A stretch of 64,000 bases of DNA from Ostreococcus lucimarinus CCE9901 (GCF_000092065.1 NC_009374.1:434001-498000), one strand, 5' to 3'. Shown: positions 8,917-19,009, numbered from the stretch's first letter. Numbers and translations: made by a program. Notes: generated by a model not told the origin, from the letters alone.

Positions 8917-10176
8917 ATGTCTGCCGCGTCGTGCGCGACGCGCGCGCGCGCGAGCGCGCGCGGGGACGGCGCGCGGGGGGCGCGAAGATTCGCGACGCGT
9001 TCCAGGGTATGTTTTTCGACGCGGCGACGCGGCGCCGAGGGCGCGCGCGCGGGATCGAGCGCGCGCGGCGAACGACGATGTCGTCGCGATGCGCCGCGCG
9101 CGCGGGTCGCGCGCGACGGTGGCGCGCGCGCGAACGCGCGGGCGTCGGACTAGGTTTTGAACGCGGCGCGGCGACGACGCGCCGAGGCGCGGGGAATACG
9201 ATTGGAGACGGCGCGCGATCGACGGAAAGCGCGAGACTGACGAGCGGGTTCGCGATCGCAGACTTCAACCGCGCATCGCGCGCGCGCGATCGCGCTGAGC
9301 GCGGAACAGGAGAGCGATAATCAAACGCGCGTCAAGGTGCTGTCGGAGGCGTTGCCGTATTTGCAACGCTTCGCGGGGCAAACCGTGGTGGTCAAGTACG
9401 GCGGCGCGGCGATGAAGTCCGAGGAACTGAAGGCGGCGGTGATTCGTGATGTGGTGTTGCTGTCGACGGTGGGCATTCGGCCGGTGCTCGTGCACGGGGG
9501 TGGGCCAGAGATTAACGCGATGCTGAACAGGGTCGGCGTCGAGGCGAAGTTCTTAAACGGGCTGCGAGTCACCGACGCGCAGACGATGGAAATCGTCGAG
9601 CAGGTGCTCACGGGTAAGGTGAACAAGTCCATCGTGAGCTTGATTTCGTGCGCAGGCGGGAAAGCTGTCGGGATCTGCGGCAAGGATGGGAATTTATTGC
9701 GCGGCGTGGTGAAGAGCGAGGAGTTGGGTTTCGTCGGCGACGTGACGCAGGTGGACACGCGGTTGATTCGTGAACTCGTGAATGTGGGGTACATTCCCGT
9801 CGTCGCCACTGTCGCCATGGATGCAGACGGTCAGGCGCTTAACGTGAACGCGGATACCGCGGCTGGTGCAATCGCGGCCAAGCTCGGGGCGGAGAAGCTC
9901 ATCTTGATGACGGACGTTCCGGGCGTGTGCACCGATAAGGATGATCCCAACACTTTGATTCGCGAGCTGACCATGAAGGAGACGGAAGAAGCCATCGCGA
10001 AGGGTGTGATTGCGGGAGGCATGATTCCCAAAGTCGAATGTTGCATGACCAGCATCACGAACGGCGTGAAGAGCGCGCACATCATCGACGGTCGCGCCAA
10101 GCACAGCCTACTCCTCGAAATTCTCACCGACACCGGCGTCGGCACCGTCATCACTTCCCCCGTCGTCGCCGTATAA
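8917..10176 (+). CDS. NAGK: N-acetylglutamate kinase, plastid (two exons)
   Basis: Phosphorylates N-acetyl-L-glutamate in arginine biosynthesis; amino acid kinase fold. Exons 8917..9006 and 9262..10176, joined in phase 0 (334 residues). The 255-nt intron starts GTATGT, has CTGAC at 9237-9241 and ends GCAG. Exon 1 encodes a transit peptide ([16 protein letters not shown]); exon 2 gives [17 protein letters not shown], then [11 protein letters not shown] (ATP-binding Lys), [14 protein letters not shown] (substrate glycines), [17 protein letters not shown]-like [23 protein letters not shown] and [10 protein letters not shown]. Without the splice the frame meets a stop at 9238 and the enzyme lacks any ATG start before the domain. 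TGTAA follows at 10182. Confidence 0.93.
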
Positions 10177-10269
10177 TATTTTGTAATGAAAATATTATCA
10201 CAATCACCTATACCGAACTAAGCTACAAGCTACGTGTCTAACATCGAGCGCGAGGCGACTCTGGCGTCT

Positions 10270-11349
10270 TCATCGCTGCGCGTGACGAAGTCGGCGTTCG
10301 CGCGATTCGAATGAGTCACACTCGCATGCGCGCCGTCTGAAGTTGTCCTCATCCAAGCGCGCTCGCTCTGTTTGATCACGGCAGCTCGTGCAACAGTACA
10401 CGGTATCGCCGCAGCGCTCGCACGCGATGAGGATGACGTGACACGACTTTCCGACGCACTTTGAAATTCGACCACTCGCGTCGCCGCATCCGTCGCACCA
10501 AGACGTCGATGGTAAGTCTTGACCGACAGGAGTCGAACCGCGCGCGTCGAAAACATAATTGGAGCCCTTGAATAAACCGTCACGTTCGTTTATTCCAGAC
10601 TTGGCGTACGCCACGATGCCGCCGGCTAGTTTACGAACGGTCCTCGGCCGCGAGCCCTCGGGTAGCCGCGTCGTCAAATACGTCGCCACCTTTTCGCACC
10701 GTACGCCTCCGGTGCAGAAAATATACAGGTCCTTATCCTTGATTTCTCTCTCGAGCACGCCATCGCGTGCCAGCCACTCCTTGAACTGCGAAAACCGGCG
10801 AATGGGCGCGCAAGTGCTGCCGAAAAAATGGCCAAGGCGGCTCTCGTAGAAATTTCGAACGTCCAATAAACTCGACTTCGTCGTATCTCGCGATCGAACC
10901 TCCGCCGCCCATTCCTCAGGCGTCAAACTTTGCACGCATTCTCCATCCACGCCCAAGTTCACTTCACCGAACGGACACAACTCGTCGACGACGCGCACGC
11001 TCAGCGTCTCGAAACAGTGCGCGCACCCCGGTTCGAGCTTATAGTCTACCCCGTACAGCGCCTGCTCGAGATCTGGCTCGCGCTCTAGAAACGACAAAAA
11101 TGCATTCATCGTCGTCGCATCGCTCGCAGCCGCAGTGGCGTTGATTCCCTCGCGCGCGAGACGGATTTTACCAGTCACTTCGGCTGGGGACAAAGTCGAC
11201 GCGAAATCGAGAATGCGACGCGCGACCGACGCTGGATCGCGTATAAGAGTGTACGAATAAAATAAAGCCACCACACCGCATCCACGGCAATCGCATCGCA
11301 AGCGAAAAGCGTCAGATTGGCCTCGAGGAGTCCGCCGTTTGTTGAGCAT
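10270..11349 (-). CDS. TrhO/TSTD2-like rhodanese-domain protein with cysteine-rich tail
   Basis: 359 residues from ATG 11349. The order is an N-terminal alpha/beta domain (VVALFYSYTLI, LAREGINATAA), LLDVRNFYESRLGHF, then the rhodanese loop FCTGGVRCEK, with the probable active Cys212 and a second Cys218. This matches the UPF0176 family: bacterial TrhO hydroxylates tRNA uridine 34, and animals have TSTD2. The C-terminal 90 residues add a dense cysteine set (WCDGCGD, CVGKSC, CERCGDTVYCCTSC, CECDS) that should bind zinc, and CDCRGCG lies near the N-terminus. Function in algae is inferred. Convergent with NAGK, and its start lies 68 bp past the Rad4 stop on the same strand. Confidence 0.82.
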   Translation of the reverse strand: MLNKRRTPRGQSDAFRLRCDCRGCGVVALFYSYTLIRDPASVARRILDFASTLSPAEVTGKIRLAREGINATAAASDATTMNAFLSFLEREPDLEQALYGVDYKLEPGCAHCFETLSVRVVDELCPFGEVNLGVDGECVQSLTPEEWAAEVRSRDTTKSSLLDVRNFYESRLGHFFGSTCAPIRRFSQFKEWLARDGVLEREIKDKDLYIFCTGGVRCEKVATYLTTRLPEGSRPRTVRKLAGGIVAYAKSGINERDGLFKGSNYVFDARGSTPVGQDLPSTSWCDGCGDASGRISKCVGKSCHVILIACERCGDTVYCCTSCRDQTERARLDEDNFRRRACECDSFESRERRLRHAQR

Positions 11350-11417
11350 CACCGCCGCGCACTGAAGTCGGGACACGCCGGCGACGACGGCTTGCGCGTC
11401 GCTTCATTTCATTCGTT

Positions 11418-13883
11418 TTACAATTCTTCTACGTACGCCGCGGCGCCGAGTTCTAAGGGTTCGACCGCGACGGCTGCAGTTGGATGATTATCAGATTCGT
11501 GCATCGCGCGAGCGGCGGCGATGCGTCGAGCGGTGGGATCTTGGAAAACCTCGCCGTCTTGGAATTCCTCGCGAAGCGCGGCTCTTGTCCAAATCGCGCC
11601 GAGGAGGAGACGCCAGTGCAGGCAGGCTTCTTTGTATACCTTGGCCTCGATCGCGAGTCGGCGCGTTTCTTCGGCTTCTTCGTGTTTCGAGAGTAAGTCG
11701 TCTTTGAATTCTTCGCAGACGACGATACCGTTGAAGACGGGGAGCGTCTTGCCGCCGGCTTTGTACTCGAAACCGACGAGCGCGGGGGCATAGTCAATAC
11801 TCATCGATTTGGCGGTTTTTGCGATTCGCGGCAAGTTCACGTGCACGGTTCCCGGTGGTGGTAATGCATTACCGTACAAATCGACGTTTCCGCGATCGTT
11901 CTTCGGCACAAGACCGCCCACGGCGGCTGGAGGCGTCCAAGGTTCGGTTTGCCATTCGCCGTAGAGCGCAACGTCGCCGGGAATTCTCTGCGGATCGTCC
12001 GGACAATCGTCGTGCTCGGACATCGAGACGCGCCACTCTTCTGAGTCTAAGCGTTCTTTTGATCCTTCCGCTTGCGTCATGAACCAGCCTTCGCGCGCGC
12101 GCGTGAGAGCCTTGACGCGCGCCTGAGACGCTCTGCTGTGAATCTTGCGCACGGGCGAGTTCATCAACGTGTCGATGACGCGTCTTCTGCACTCGCTCTT
12201 CCAGCGCTCGGCGCTCTTCAACTCCTTCACACACGATCTCGGAAATACTGGTTCGCCGGCGATGAGACCTTTCACGGGATGTCGAGGGTGAATGCACTGT
12301 GATCGCGACAAAAAGCGCTCGACGACCCAGAGCGGATGATTTTTAATCTCAGTCATCGTCCCGGGCACGCGCTCTTTCGAGCTTCTCACGTCCATCTCGA
12401 ATAACTCTGTGGCATCAGCCGTTTCTACGACTTTCCGCAGCTCGGGTGAGGCATCGCGCGCGATCGCGTCGCGATGGATTCTTTCGACGTGCTCTGTGAT
12501 TTTCTCCCACCACTTCCAATCTGGCGTGCGGTGGTGCAATGCCTGTGAAAACGCCGCGGAGTACTTGCGTGTGACATCACGCGCGCCCGAATCGGCGTAA
12601 AACGCCACGACGTACGGCATAGACGACGTCGCATCCGCAGTCGTGCCACGTTTGCGATTGCCAAAAATAATCTCTGGAGCGTCCACCGATGCTCGCGTCG
12701 TCGGCACAACGCTCACCCAGCGAGCGTTTCCTTTGTCATTTGATTCCGCATCGTGTCGCGCGCACAACACCTCGCACCAGTGTCGGACAAGTCCTTCGCG
12801 ACGTCGCACAGTCTCTAACGGCAGTGGCTTAGGTGTATGCAGCACGCCCATGGATTCGAGTTTCGCTGCGCTCGCGCGAACCGGCACTGGCTCGAGCGAC
12901 GACACTACGCGACACATCAAACCCAAACCTTGACACAACGCCGCGAACAGCGCCGCGCACTCTTCTTCACTTATTTCAGTGCGACCTCGAAGCGCCCAAA
13001 GCGACGCAAGTCTTGCGGCGATACCACACGCGCTGCCTGTCGCGCCGGCGCTCGCGCGATGCATCGCCGCTCGAAACGCTAAGCGACGCCATCGAGCGTC
13101 CTTCACCGCCTTTTTCGCGCCTAAAACGTCATCACCATCGATCGCGATCGGCGGTGCTGTCGCATCGGCAAACCAATCTACTAATCTCGCCAGCGCACTC
13201 ACCTCAACCGTCGCCGTCGTAGTCGTGCACGCGTCCACCAACCGCCGCGGCGCGCACGACGTCACGAGCGCTCGCAAAATCTCGCTCGACGCCGCCGCCC
13301 GCACCAACCTACCGCGAGCCACTAAGCACATCACGTGCGTATGATGCGTCTCCAACAAATTCCTCCGCTCATCATCGCTCAATCGACGCGATTTCTTTTT
13401 CTTCTTCGTCGTCGACGCGTCGCCGCCGCCGCTCGCTCGCCCCACGTTTTCCGGCGCATCCTCCAACCCCACGCGTTCCTCCGGTTCAACGTCCGGGACG
13501 TACGCTCCGTAGTCACGCTCATCATCGACGTCATCCCACTCCTCTTCGCTGCTCTCGGCGTTCGTTTTCGCGTCGACGCCGCACGCGCCGACGTCGTCGT
13601 CCGTCGCCGCCGTCGACCCGTCGCCGCGCGCGAACGGCAGCGCCACTCCGAGCTGCGCCGCGATGGACGCCGCCGACCGCCCAGGGATCGTTCGCCGCGC
13701 CTCTGCGTCGTCGTTGACGCGCGCGCGCGCCGTCGTCGTCGCGTTTCCTTCCGCCAGCTGTGCTTTGTCATCGTCCCTTCGTCGACGCTTCTCGCGCTTC
13801 TCCAGCGTCGCCTCGACCGCACGCTTGGACGACGATCGCAGTGACGTCGCGTCGGCGCGGCGCGCCGCGTCCGCGTCTCGCAT
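11418..13883 (-). CDS. RAD4: XPC/Rad4 nucleotide-excision repair damage sensor
   Basis: 821 residues from ATG 13883. An acidic and basic disordered N-terminus (SSEEEWDDVDDERDYG, KKKKKSRR) leads into the transglutaminase-like domain (roughly residues 180-500; HWCEVLCARHD and WVSVVPTTRASV), then beta-hairpin domain 1 from about residue 513 (NHPLWVVERFLSRSQCIHP) and domains 2-3 near 640-740 (GGLVPKNDRGNVDLYG, MSIDYAPALVGFEY). These domains flip damaged bases out of DNA and recruit TFIIH. The C-terminus is AAYVEEL. An upstream extension to 14018 is open but Arg-rich and is probably leader. The gene diverges from DCAF12 with 287 bp between starts, which suggests a shared promoter. Confidence 0.92.
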   Translation of the reverse strand: MRDADAARRADATSLRSSSKRAVEATLEKREKRRRRDDDKAQLAEGNATTTARARVNDDAEARRTIPGRSAASIAAQLGVALPFARGDGSTAATDDDVGACGVDAKTNAESSEEEWDDVDDERDYGAYVPDVEPEERVGLEDAPENVGRASGGGDASTTKKKKKSRRLSDDERRNLLETHHTHVMCLVARGRLVRAAASSEILRALVTSCAPRRLVDACTTTTATVEVSALARLVDWFADATAPPIAIDGDDVLGAKKAVKDARWRRLAFRAAMHRASAGATGSACGIAARLASLWALRGRTEISEEECAALFAALCQGLGLMCRVVSSLEPVPVRASAAKLESMGVLHTPKPLPLETVRRREGLVRHWCEVLCARHDAESNDKGNARWVSVVPTTRASVDAPEIIFGNRKRGTTADATSSMPYVVAFYADSGARDVTRKYSAAFSQALHHRTPDWKWWEKITEHVERIHRDAIARDASPELRKVVETADATELFEMDVRSSKERVPGTMTEIKNHPLWVVERFLSRSQCIHPRHPVKGLIAGEPVFPRSCVKELKSAERWKSECRRRVIDTLMNSPVRKIHSRASQARVKALTRAREGWFMTQAEGSKERLDSEEWRVSMSEHDDCPDDPQRIPGDVALYGEWQTEPWTPPAAVGGLVPKNDRGNVDLYGNALPPPGTVHVNLPRIAKTAKSMSIDYAPALVGFEYKAGGKTLPVFNGIVVCEEFKDDLLSKHEEAEETRRLAIEAKVYKEACLHWRLLLGAIWTRAALREEFQDGEVFQDPTARRIAAARAMHESDNHPTAAVAVEPLELGAAAYVEEL

Positions 13884-14170
13884 GACGCCGAAGCTTACGA
13901 CGACATGGAGCGGCACAAAGTGCCGCGTCGCGCGCAAAAGTTTTCTCTCTTCGCTCGCGCGCGCGGGACGCGCGCGACGCGCGCGACGCGCGCGAGATAT
14001 TTTTCTGCGCGCGCTCAAGTCTCGCGCGTCGTTCTCACGCGCGCGCGCGCTCGGGAAGGCTTGGATTGGAGACTCTCGTCGGTTCGCGTCGCCGAAGTCG
14101 CGACGACGAGCGAGCGTCGACGTCGATCGAACGGTTTTCGCCGCGCCGCGCCGCGCGCGAGGTCACGAAG

Positions 14171-15547
14171 ATGTCTCGAGATGATCGAGATTTGAATTCG
14201 TCGCGCGCGAACCGCGCGTTGCGCGCGCGTGAGGAGGCGGTCGTGAAACGTTGGAAGTCGCCGGATCGCGCGCCGCCGGCGCGCGCGGCGGCGGCGCTTC
14301 GAACGCTGCGACCGATCCCGTTTCGCCCGTTCGGCGCGATGTCGTTTTGCGATAAGGCATTCTCGTGCGCGTGGCTCGCGGATGATCTGGCGTTGATCGG
14401 GACGAAGGATAATCGGTTGTTTGAGTTGGAGATCGATCGACGAGGGCGTCGAGACGCGTGGCGCGAGATCGAACTCGGAAGGGAGGACGCGTACACGAGG
14501 AACCGGGCGATGGAGATCGCCGCGCAATGGGTGAGCCGACACACGCCGCAGGCGTTACGAGCGATCAACGTTTCTCCGCCGTTCTTGGCCGGTCCCTATG
14601 GGCACGGCGCGGTTCGCGCCGCCGCTTCGAGACGGGGCGGCGCCCACGCGTGTTCGGTGAGCTCGACTCGAGAGCACATCGTGTGTAGCGGTGGTCCATC
14701 ACACAACATCGTTGGGTTCCGTCGAGACGAGGAGACGGAATGTCTCGTGCCTAGAATGGCATTTTCTGGGCACGACGACGTCGTGTTCGACGTTGGCTTC
14801 ATCGGACGAGACGCGATGGCGTCGGCGTCGCGCGACTGCACGGTGAAAGTCTGGCAGCTTCCTAAGAGTCCTAGCTACGACGAGATAAGAATCACTCCAA
14901 GTGGTTCGGTGCACCCGATCGGAGAGTGCACGCAGAACGAACGCGTGCGTGGCGTCAAGGTTGTTGATCGATGTCCCGCTCGTCATCTTGCGACGTGCAC
15001 GTCGAGCGGACACGTACTTCAGCTCGACGCAGAGACGCTTTCGCTCGTACACAGTGGATATCAGTGTCGAGGATATCTCGAAACTTGCTGCCTCGCCACC
15101 GATGGCCAAATCGTCGCCGTCGGTTCTCGCACGCACATTGGTTTCGTGGACTTTCGATCAAAAAACTTTTACGCCTCCGTAGCGCTACCATACGGCGATA
15201 CCAACAGCACGCGCAGTCTTAGTTTCCATGAGGGCGGCAATCTACTCACAATTGGCGGCGGTCGAGGATTGATTTCGTTTTACGACGTTCGCATGCGAAA
15301 ATATCTCGTCGATAACGGTCGAGGTCGGGTGCGCCAGCTCTTCAACAACCAATATTGCGTCCCCTTTGCAGACAACGGGATCTTCGAGGATGAGCACGAT
15401 GACGACTTTTACGACATTGAGATTCGCGATTACTGTTTGCCAGCAATCTTTGCGCATCAGTGGGACCCGAGTGGAACACGTTTGCTCTGCGCCGGTGGGC
15501 CGCTTCAGTCGATGCTACACGGCTTCTTTGTGGGCGTGTGGAGTTAG
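14171..15547 (+). CDS. DCAF12: DCAF12-like WD40 substrate receptor of CRL4
   Basis: 458 residues from ATG 14171 (MSRDDRDLNSSRANRALRAREE). WD repeats are visible at FSGHDDVVFDVGFIGRDAMASASRDCTVKVWQ, RGVKVVDRCPARHLATCTSSGHVLQLD and later blades, and the end PSGTRLLCAGGPLQSMLHGFFVGVWS matches the characteristic DCAF12 C-terminus. DCAF12 docks on DDB1-CUL4 and in animals reads C-terminal acidic degrons. The 40 basic residues at the N-terminus fit the family's disordered, often nuclear-targeting, start. The UBZ-SAM gene begins 20 bp after the stop on the same strand, so transcripts may overlap. Confidence 0.85.
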   Translation: MSRDDRDLNSSRANRALRAREEAVVKRWKSPDRAPPARAAAALRTLRPIPFRPFGAMSFCDKAFSCAWLADDLALIGTKDNRLFELEIDRRGRRDAWREIELGREDAYTRNRAMEIAAQWVSRHTPQALRAINVSPPFLAGPYGHGAVRAAASRRGGAHACSVSSTREHIVCSGGPSHNIVGFRRDEETECLVPRMAFSGHDDVVFDVGFIGRDAMASASRDCTVKVWQLPKSPSYDEIRITPSGSVHPIGECTQNERVRGVKVVDRCPARHLATCTSSGHVLQLDAETLSLVHSGYQCRGYLETCCLATDGQIVAVGSRTHIGFVDFRSKNFYASVALPYGDTNSTRSLSFHEGGNLLTIGGGRGLISFYDVRMRKYLVDNGRGRVRQLFNNQYCVPFADNGIFEDEHDDDFYDIEIRDYCLPAIFAHQWDPSGTRLLCAGGPLQSMLHGFFVGVWS

Positions 15548-15566
15548 TTGCTCCAGATGTCGACGC

Positions 15567-16271
15567 ATGTCGTCCCGACGGCACGCCATCTCACCCGTGC
15601 GGCGTAATGGAGATCAGGCGACGTCTCGAACCGCGGTCGGCTCGAGCGAATCGACGTCGTGCCCCGTGTGCGGCGTCGACTTGAATGGTGTCTCGTTCGA
15701 TGCGCGCTCGCGCCACGCAGCCACGTGCGCCGAGACGCTCTCACAGCTCGACCACGTCACGCAAGAGGACGGCAACGACGAATTTGACGATGATTTGATC
15801 GCGCTCGTGGACGAGATTGACCGGAAACGAGAGTTGGAAGCGGCGAAAAAGGCGTCTCGAGCCACAACGTCGGGCTCAGCGTCGGCGATTCAGGATGGAG
15901 AAACCGTCGAGCGTTGGCTCCATCGCATTGGTTACGCGCCGTACTACCATCCTTTGTACGTCAAGGAAGAATTGCTCGACGTAGAAATCGCAAAGGAGTG
16001 TTCAGCGATGGATTTGATGTCCGTTGGCGTTGACGCAGAAGATGCAAGAGCGTTGGCGCACTGCGGCGGCGCGCCGCCGGACACCATCGCGAACGTCCCA
16101 CAAACGACAACCGTCCCGCGCACGCGATCAGCGATGCAACGTGCACGCGAAATCGCGGTCGCGAACGACGATTCGCTGTGGGCTGTCGCTCGTGGCGCCG
16201 AAAATCGCGGCCGCGGCGAGTCGCTCCCTTCCATCGAACGCTTCACGCGCGCGAAAACGACAGAGCGTTGA
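15567..16271 (+). CDS. UBZ4 zinc finger plus SAM domain protein
   Basis: 234 residues from ATG 15567. Near residues 30-52, CPVCGVDLNGVSF...RHAATC has the C-x2-C and H-x3-C spacing of the Rad18-type UBZ4 ubiquitin-binding finger. Near residues 110-165, VERWLHRIGYAPYYHPLYVKEE...AMDLMSVGVDAEDARALAHC fits a SAM domain. This pair resembles the N-terminal half of plant SNM1-like proteins that carry a SAM domain, but the metallo-beta-lactamase nuclease half is absent: the frame stops and LUC7 follows. It may be a free-standing adaptor binding ubiquitylated partners in DNA damage signalling, or half of a split gene. Function is inference. Confidence 0.7.
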   Translation: MSSRRHAISPVRRNGDQATSRTAVGSSESTSCPVCGVDLNGVSFDARSRHAATCAETLSQLDHVTQEDGNDEFDDDLIALVDEIDRKRELEAAKKASRATTSGSASAIQDGETVERWLHRIGYAPYYHPLYVKEELLDVEIAKECSAMDLMSVGVDAEDARALAHCGGAPPDTIANVPQTTTVPRTRSAMQRAREIAVANDDSLWAVARGAENRGRGESLPSIERFTRAKTTER

Positions 16272-16428
16272 TTCACCTCCGTTGGACGTCGAAACATTCA
16301 TTCATCAGACATAGCCATAGAACTTCTTAGCGCACGCACGGCACATTGCAATCACACGATCCGAAATTCTTTCCGCGCGCGCGTCGCAGTTCTTTCGTCC
16401 CGCACTTCGCGACTCGCGAGCGGTCGCC

Positions 16429-17515
16429 ATGGCGGACGCTATGCGTGCCATGCTCGATCAGCTCATGGGCACCGAGCGCGACGTCCCTCTCGATCAACGC
16501 ACCGGCCGTTCGAGGCATTACTCGGTGCGTGCGACGCCGCGCGACCGTTGTCCCGCTCTCTTTCTGAAGATTTCTCAAGCCTTCAGTGACTGACTTTTCC
16601 GCGTGGTTCTCGACTCAGGACGCGGACGTGTGCAAATACTACATCTGTGGGTTCGACGTGACGTGTTTCAAGAACACAAAGTCCGACGCGGACGTCCTGC
16701 GGTGCGTGGGAGCGGAGGCGCAGGAAAAAGTTCGGGACGACGGCGCGCGAGAGGCGTTTCGACTCGCGCCCGAGGCTGAAAAGGCGAAATGTGGGTACGA
16801 AATGGACACGAAGATGGTGTTAGATCGGATGATTCGCGAGTGCGATCGGAGGATCGAGCGCGGGATGGTGCGAGCGAGGGCGGAGAAGGAGGAGGCGATG
16901 GTCAAGATGGCGACGAGCGCCGACGCTGATACGTTGAGGTTGTTAGAGGTGAAGATGGAGGAAAGCGCAGCGAAGGCGGAGAAATTGGGCGAGGAAGGCG
17001 ACGTCGACGGCGCCGAGGCAGAGTTGGCGCATTTAGAGACGTTTGAGCAGCGCGCGAAAGAGGTTAAGGCGAAGATGGATAGTATGGACGCGTATCGATT
17101 GACCGAGCCGTGTCCGGTGAGCGGGACGTTGTTGTGCAACACCGACACCGAGGAGCGTCGACAAGAGCATTTGATGGGTAAACAATACACTGGATGGACC
17201 CACATTCGTAAACTGCGCGACGAGCTCGCGGCGCGGTTGGCCAAGTACGAAGAGGCGGGATTCGCCATCGGTGGGCGGAGCGGCGGCGACGGGCGCGACA
17301 GAAAGCGCCGATCGCGTTCGCCCGATCGCGATCGCTCGTACAGACCGCGCGATAATCGCGACCGTGAATACGGGCGCGGTGATAGAGATACGTACCGAGG
17401 GGGTGGTGATAGGAGGTACGAGCCGTACCGCGACGACCGACGCCGGGGCGACGATCGACGTTCGTATGATCGCAGAGACGACAGGCGTAGGGACGATCGA
17501 TATAGATACTACTAA
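16429..17515 (+). CDS. LUC7: LUC7-like U1 snRNP splicing factor (two exons)
   Basis: Exons 16429..16524 and 16619..17515, phase 0, 330 residues. Exon 1 encodes MADAMRAMLDQLMGTERDV, the invariant LUC7 N-terminus; exon 2 resumes at DADVCKYYICGFDVTCF, the first zinc-finger region. The 94-nt intron starts GTGCGT, has CTGAC at 16590-16594 and ends TCAG. A central coiled coil (about residues 80-170) is followed by the second finger region CPVSGTLLCNTDTEERRQEHLMGKQYTGW, in which the first metal-ligand pattern is unusual, and an RD/RS/RY-rich tail. LUC7 stabilises U1 snRNA pairing with 5' splice sites. Confidence 0.92.
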
Positions 17516-17545
17516 TACTTTGAGTTGACGCGTGACAATTATTTG

Positions 17546-19009
17546 CTAATGTTCTAAGCTAGCGCGCCGATGGACGTAAATCTCGGGCTTCGTCTTGACG
17601 CGCAACACAGATGGTGCGCTCTTCACGTCGACGGCCAATCCTGCGTACCCGTCCGCGACGAATGCCACCTCGTACCCTGGAACGTGCTCGTGCGCGTTGA
17701 GTAAATAATCGAACCCATGATCGGCGAAAGCACTGACGCTCAAACCCTCAGTCTTACTGTACGACCAACCCGACGACGCGCTCGCGGCTTCGCCGAAGCG
17801 GCTCACGCCCGTCATCGCCGCCGGAACGTCCACGTGTACGCTTCCAGGCCTAGGGGCGACGTTCGCGTCGTGATGGAGGCGATGAAACGCCACACCACCA
17901 GGATAATTGACCGATGACGCCGCGGTGAACACGCAGACGAGCGCGAGACTTGTGAACAAAAGACCCGCGGCGATGACTGCGACGAGCGGCCGCTTGCGCC
18001 GATTATTCCAGACGCGAGACAAAGTCGTCGCCGCGGCGACGTTGAACAGCGGTAGCGTCGGGAATATGAAGCGCAACTCCTTGTGTGGCAAAAAGCTATA
18101 CATACCAACGTAGAAGAGCGCCGCGAACATGATCGGGCGCGCGCGACGCTCGATGAAGACGGACATCAACGCCAGCGGATACGCGCACAACAAGCTCTTC
18201 GGCAGCGCCGACGAAAAGTACCAATGCCAAGGCGACGTCCCCCACTCCGAGCTCTTGTTCAAGGCGGTGTTAAAATACAACACCGCACCTTCAGGCCACA
18301 CGAGTCGTCCCCAAAACCACGAATCCACGAGCGTGGACGTCGCGATCGTCAGCAACGCGACGACCGATCCGAGCCCGACGGCGCGCGGCGCCGAAATCAA
18401 CCCGCTCGCGAGCATGTGCAATCCCATCGGTGCGAGCAACAAAACCACGTCGCATCGCAGTAAAAACGTCGCCACGGTGATATAAATCACAGCCTCGCGC
18501 ACGTCTGTCCTCTCACGCGACCGCGTGCTCCGAATCCACGCCCCGCATCCCCGAAGCGTCGCCGCGAGCGCGAAGACGTTCATCAAAGGCCGCGACGCGT
18601 AAAACCACATGTGAAACTCACACAGCGACACGATCGCCACCAACGCCCCGACGACGTCCCCGAACGCGTATTTCACGTCTCCTCTAAATTTCGCGTGCGA
18701 GCGCGCGAGCGCGACCCCTAACGCTCCCCGCGCCGCGCCTCGCGCCGCCGCCTTCGTCTCCCCCGTCCCCCGTACCGCCCTCCAGACCGCCCACGGCCCT
18801 CGCGCGAGCGCCGCGAGCGCCAACGACGCGATCGCCGTTCGCGGCACCACGCCCGGGAACGCCCTGTGGTCGTACGACGCGACGTCGAGGCCGAGAAACA
18901 TGAAATCGTGCGTCGCTTGCAGCGCAAAAGATTCTTCAACTTTGCAATACGGCGCCGTGTACGCGTGCGCGAGCGCCGTCATCGCGCACGCGACGTCGTA
19001 CGCGTCCAT
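17546..19009 (-). CDS. ALG12: Dol-P-Man alpha-1,6-mannosyltransferase ALG12
   Basis: 487 residues, multi-spanning ER membrane protein of the GT22 family, adding the eighth mannose to the lipid-linked N-glycan precursor. Family marks: YTAPYCKVEESFALQATHD with the catalytic acidic pair in the first lumenal loop, YDHRAFPGVVPRT, SEWGTSPWHWYFSSALPK, and HKELRFIFPTLPLFN. About ten hydrophobic segments alternate with short loops, and the C-terminal 150 residues are a soluble lumenal tail. Starts 156 bp from the divergent gene at 19166 and ends 30 bp from the convergent LUC7 stop. Confidence 0.9.
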   Translation of the reverse strand: MDAYDVACAMTALAHAYTAPYCKVEESFALQATHDFMFLGLDVASYDHRAFPGVVPRTAIASLALAALARGPWAVWRAVRGTGETKAAARGAARGALGVALARSHAKFRGDVKYAFGDVVGALVAIVSLCEFHMWFYASRPLMNVFALAATLRGCGAWIRSTRSRERTDVREAVIYITVATFLLRCDVVLLLAPMGLHMLASGLISAPRAVGLGSVVALLTIATSTLVDSWFWGRLVWPEGAVLYFNTALNKSSEWGTSPWHWYFSSALPKSLLCAYPLALMSVFIERRARPIMFAALFYVGMYSFLPHKELRFIFPTLPLFNVAAATTLSRVWNNRRKRPLVAVIAAGLLFTSLALVCVFTAASSVNYPGGVAFHRLHHDANVAPRPGSVHVDVPAAMTGVSRFGEAASASSGWSYSKTEGLSVSAFADHGFDYLLNAHEHVPGYEVAFVADGYAGLAVDVKSAPSVLRVKTKPEIYVHRRASLEH

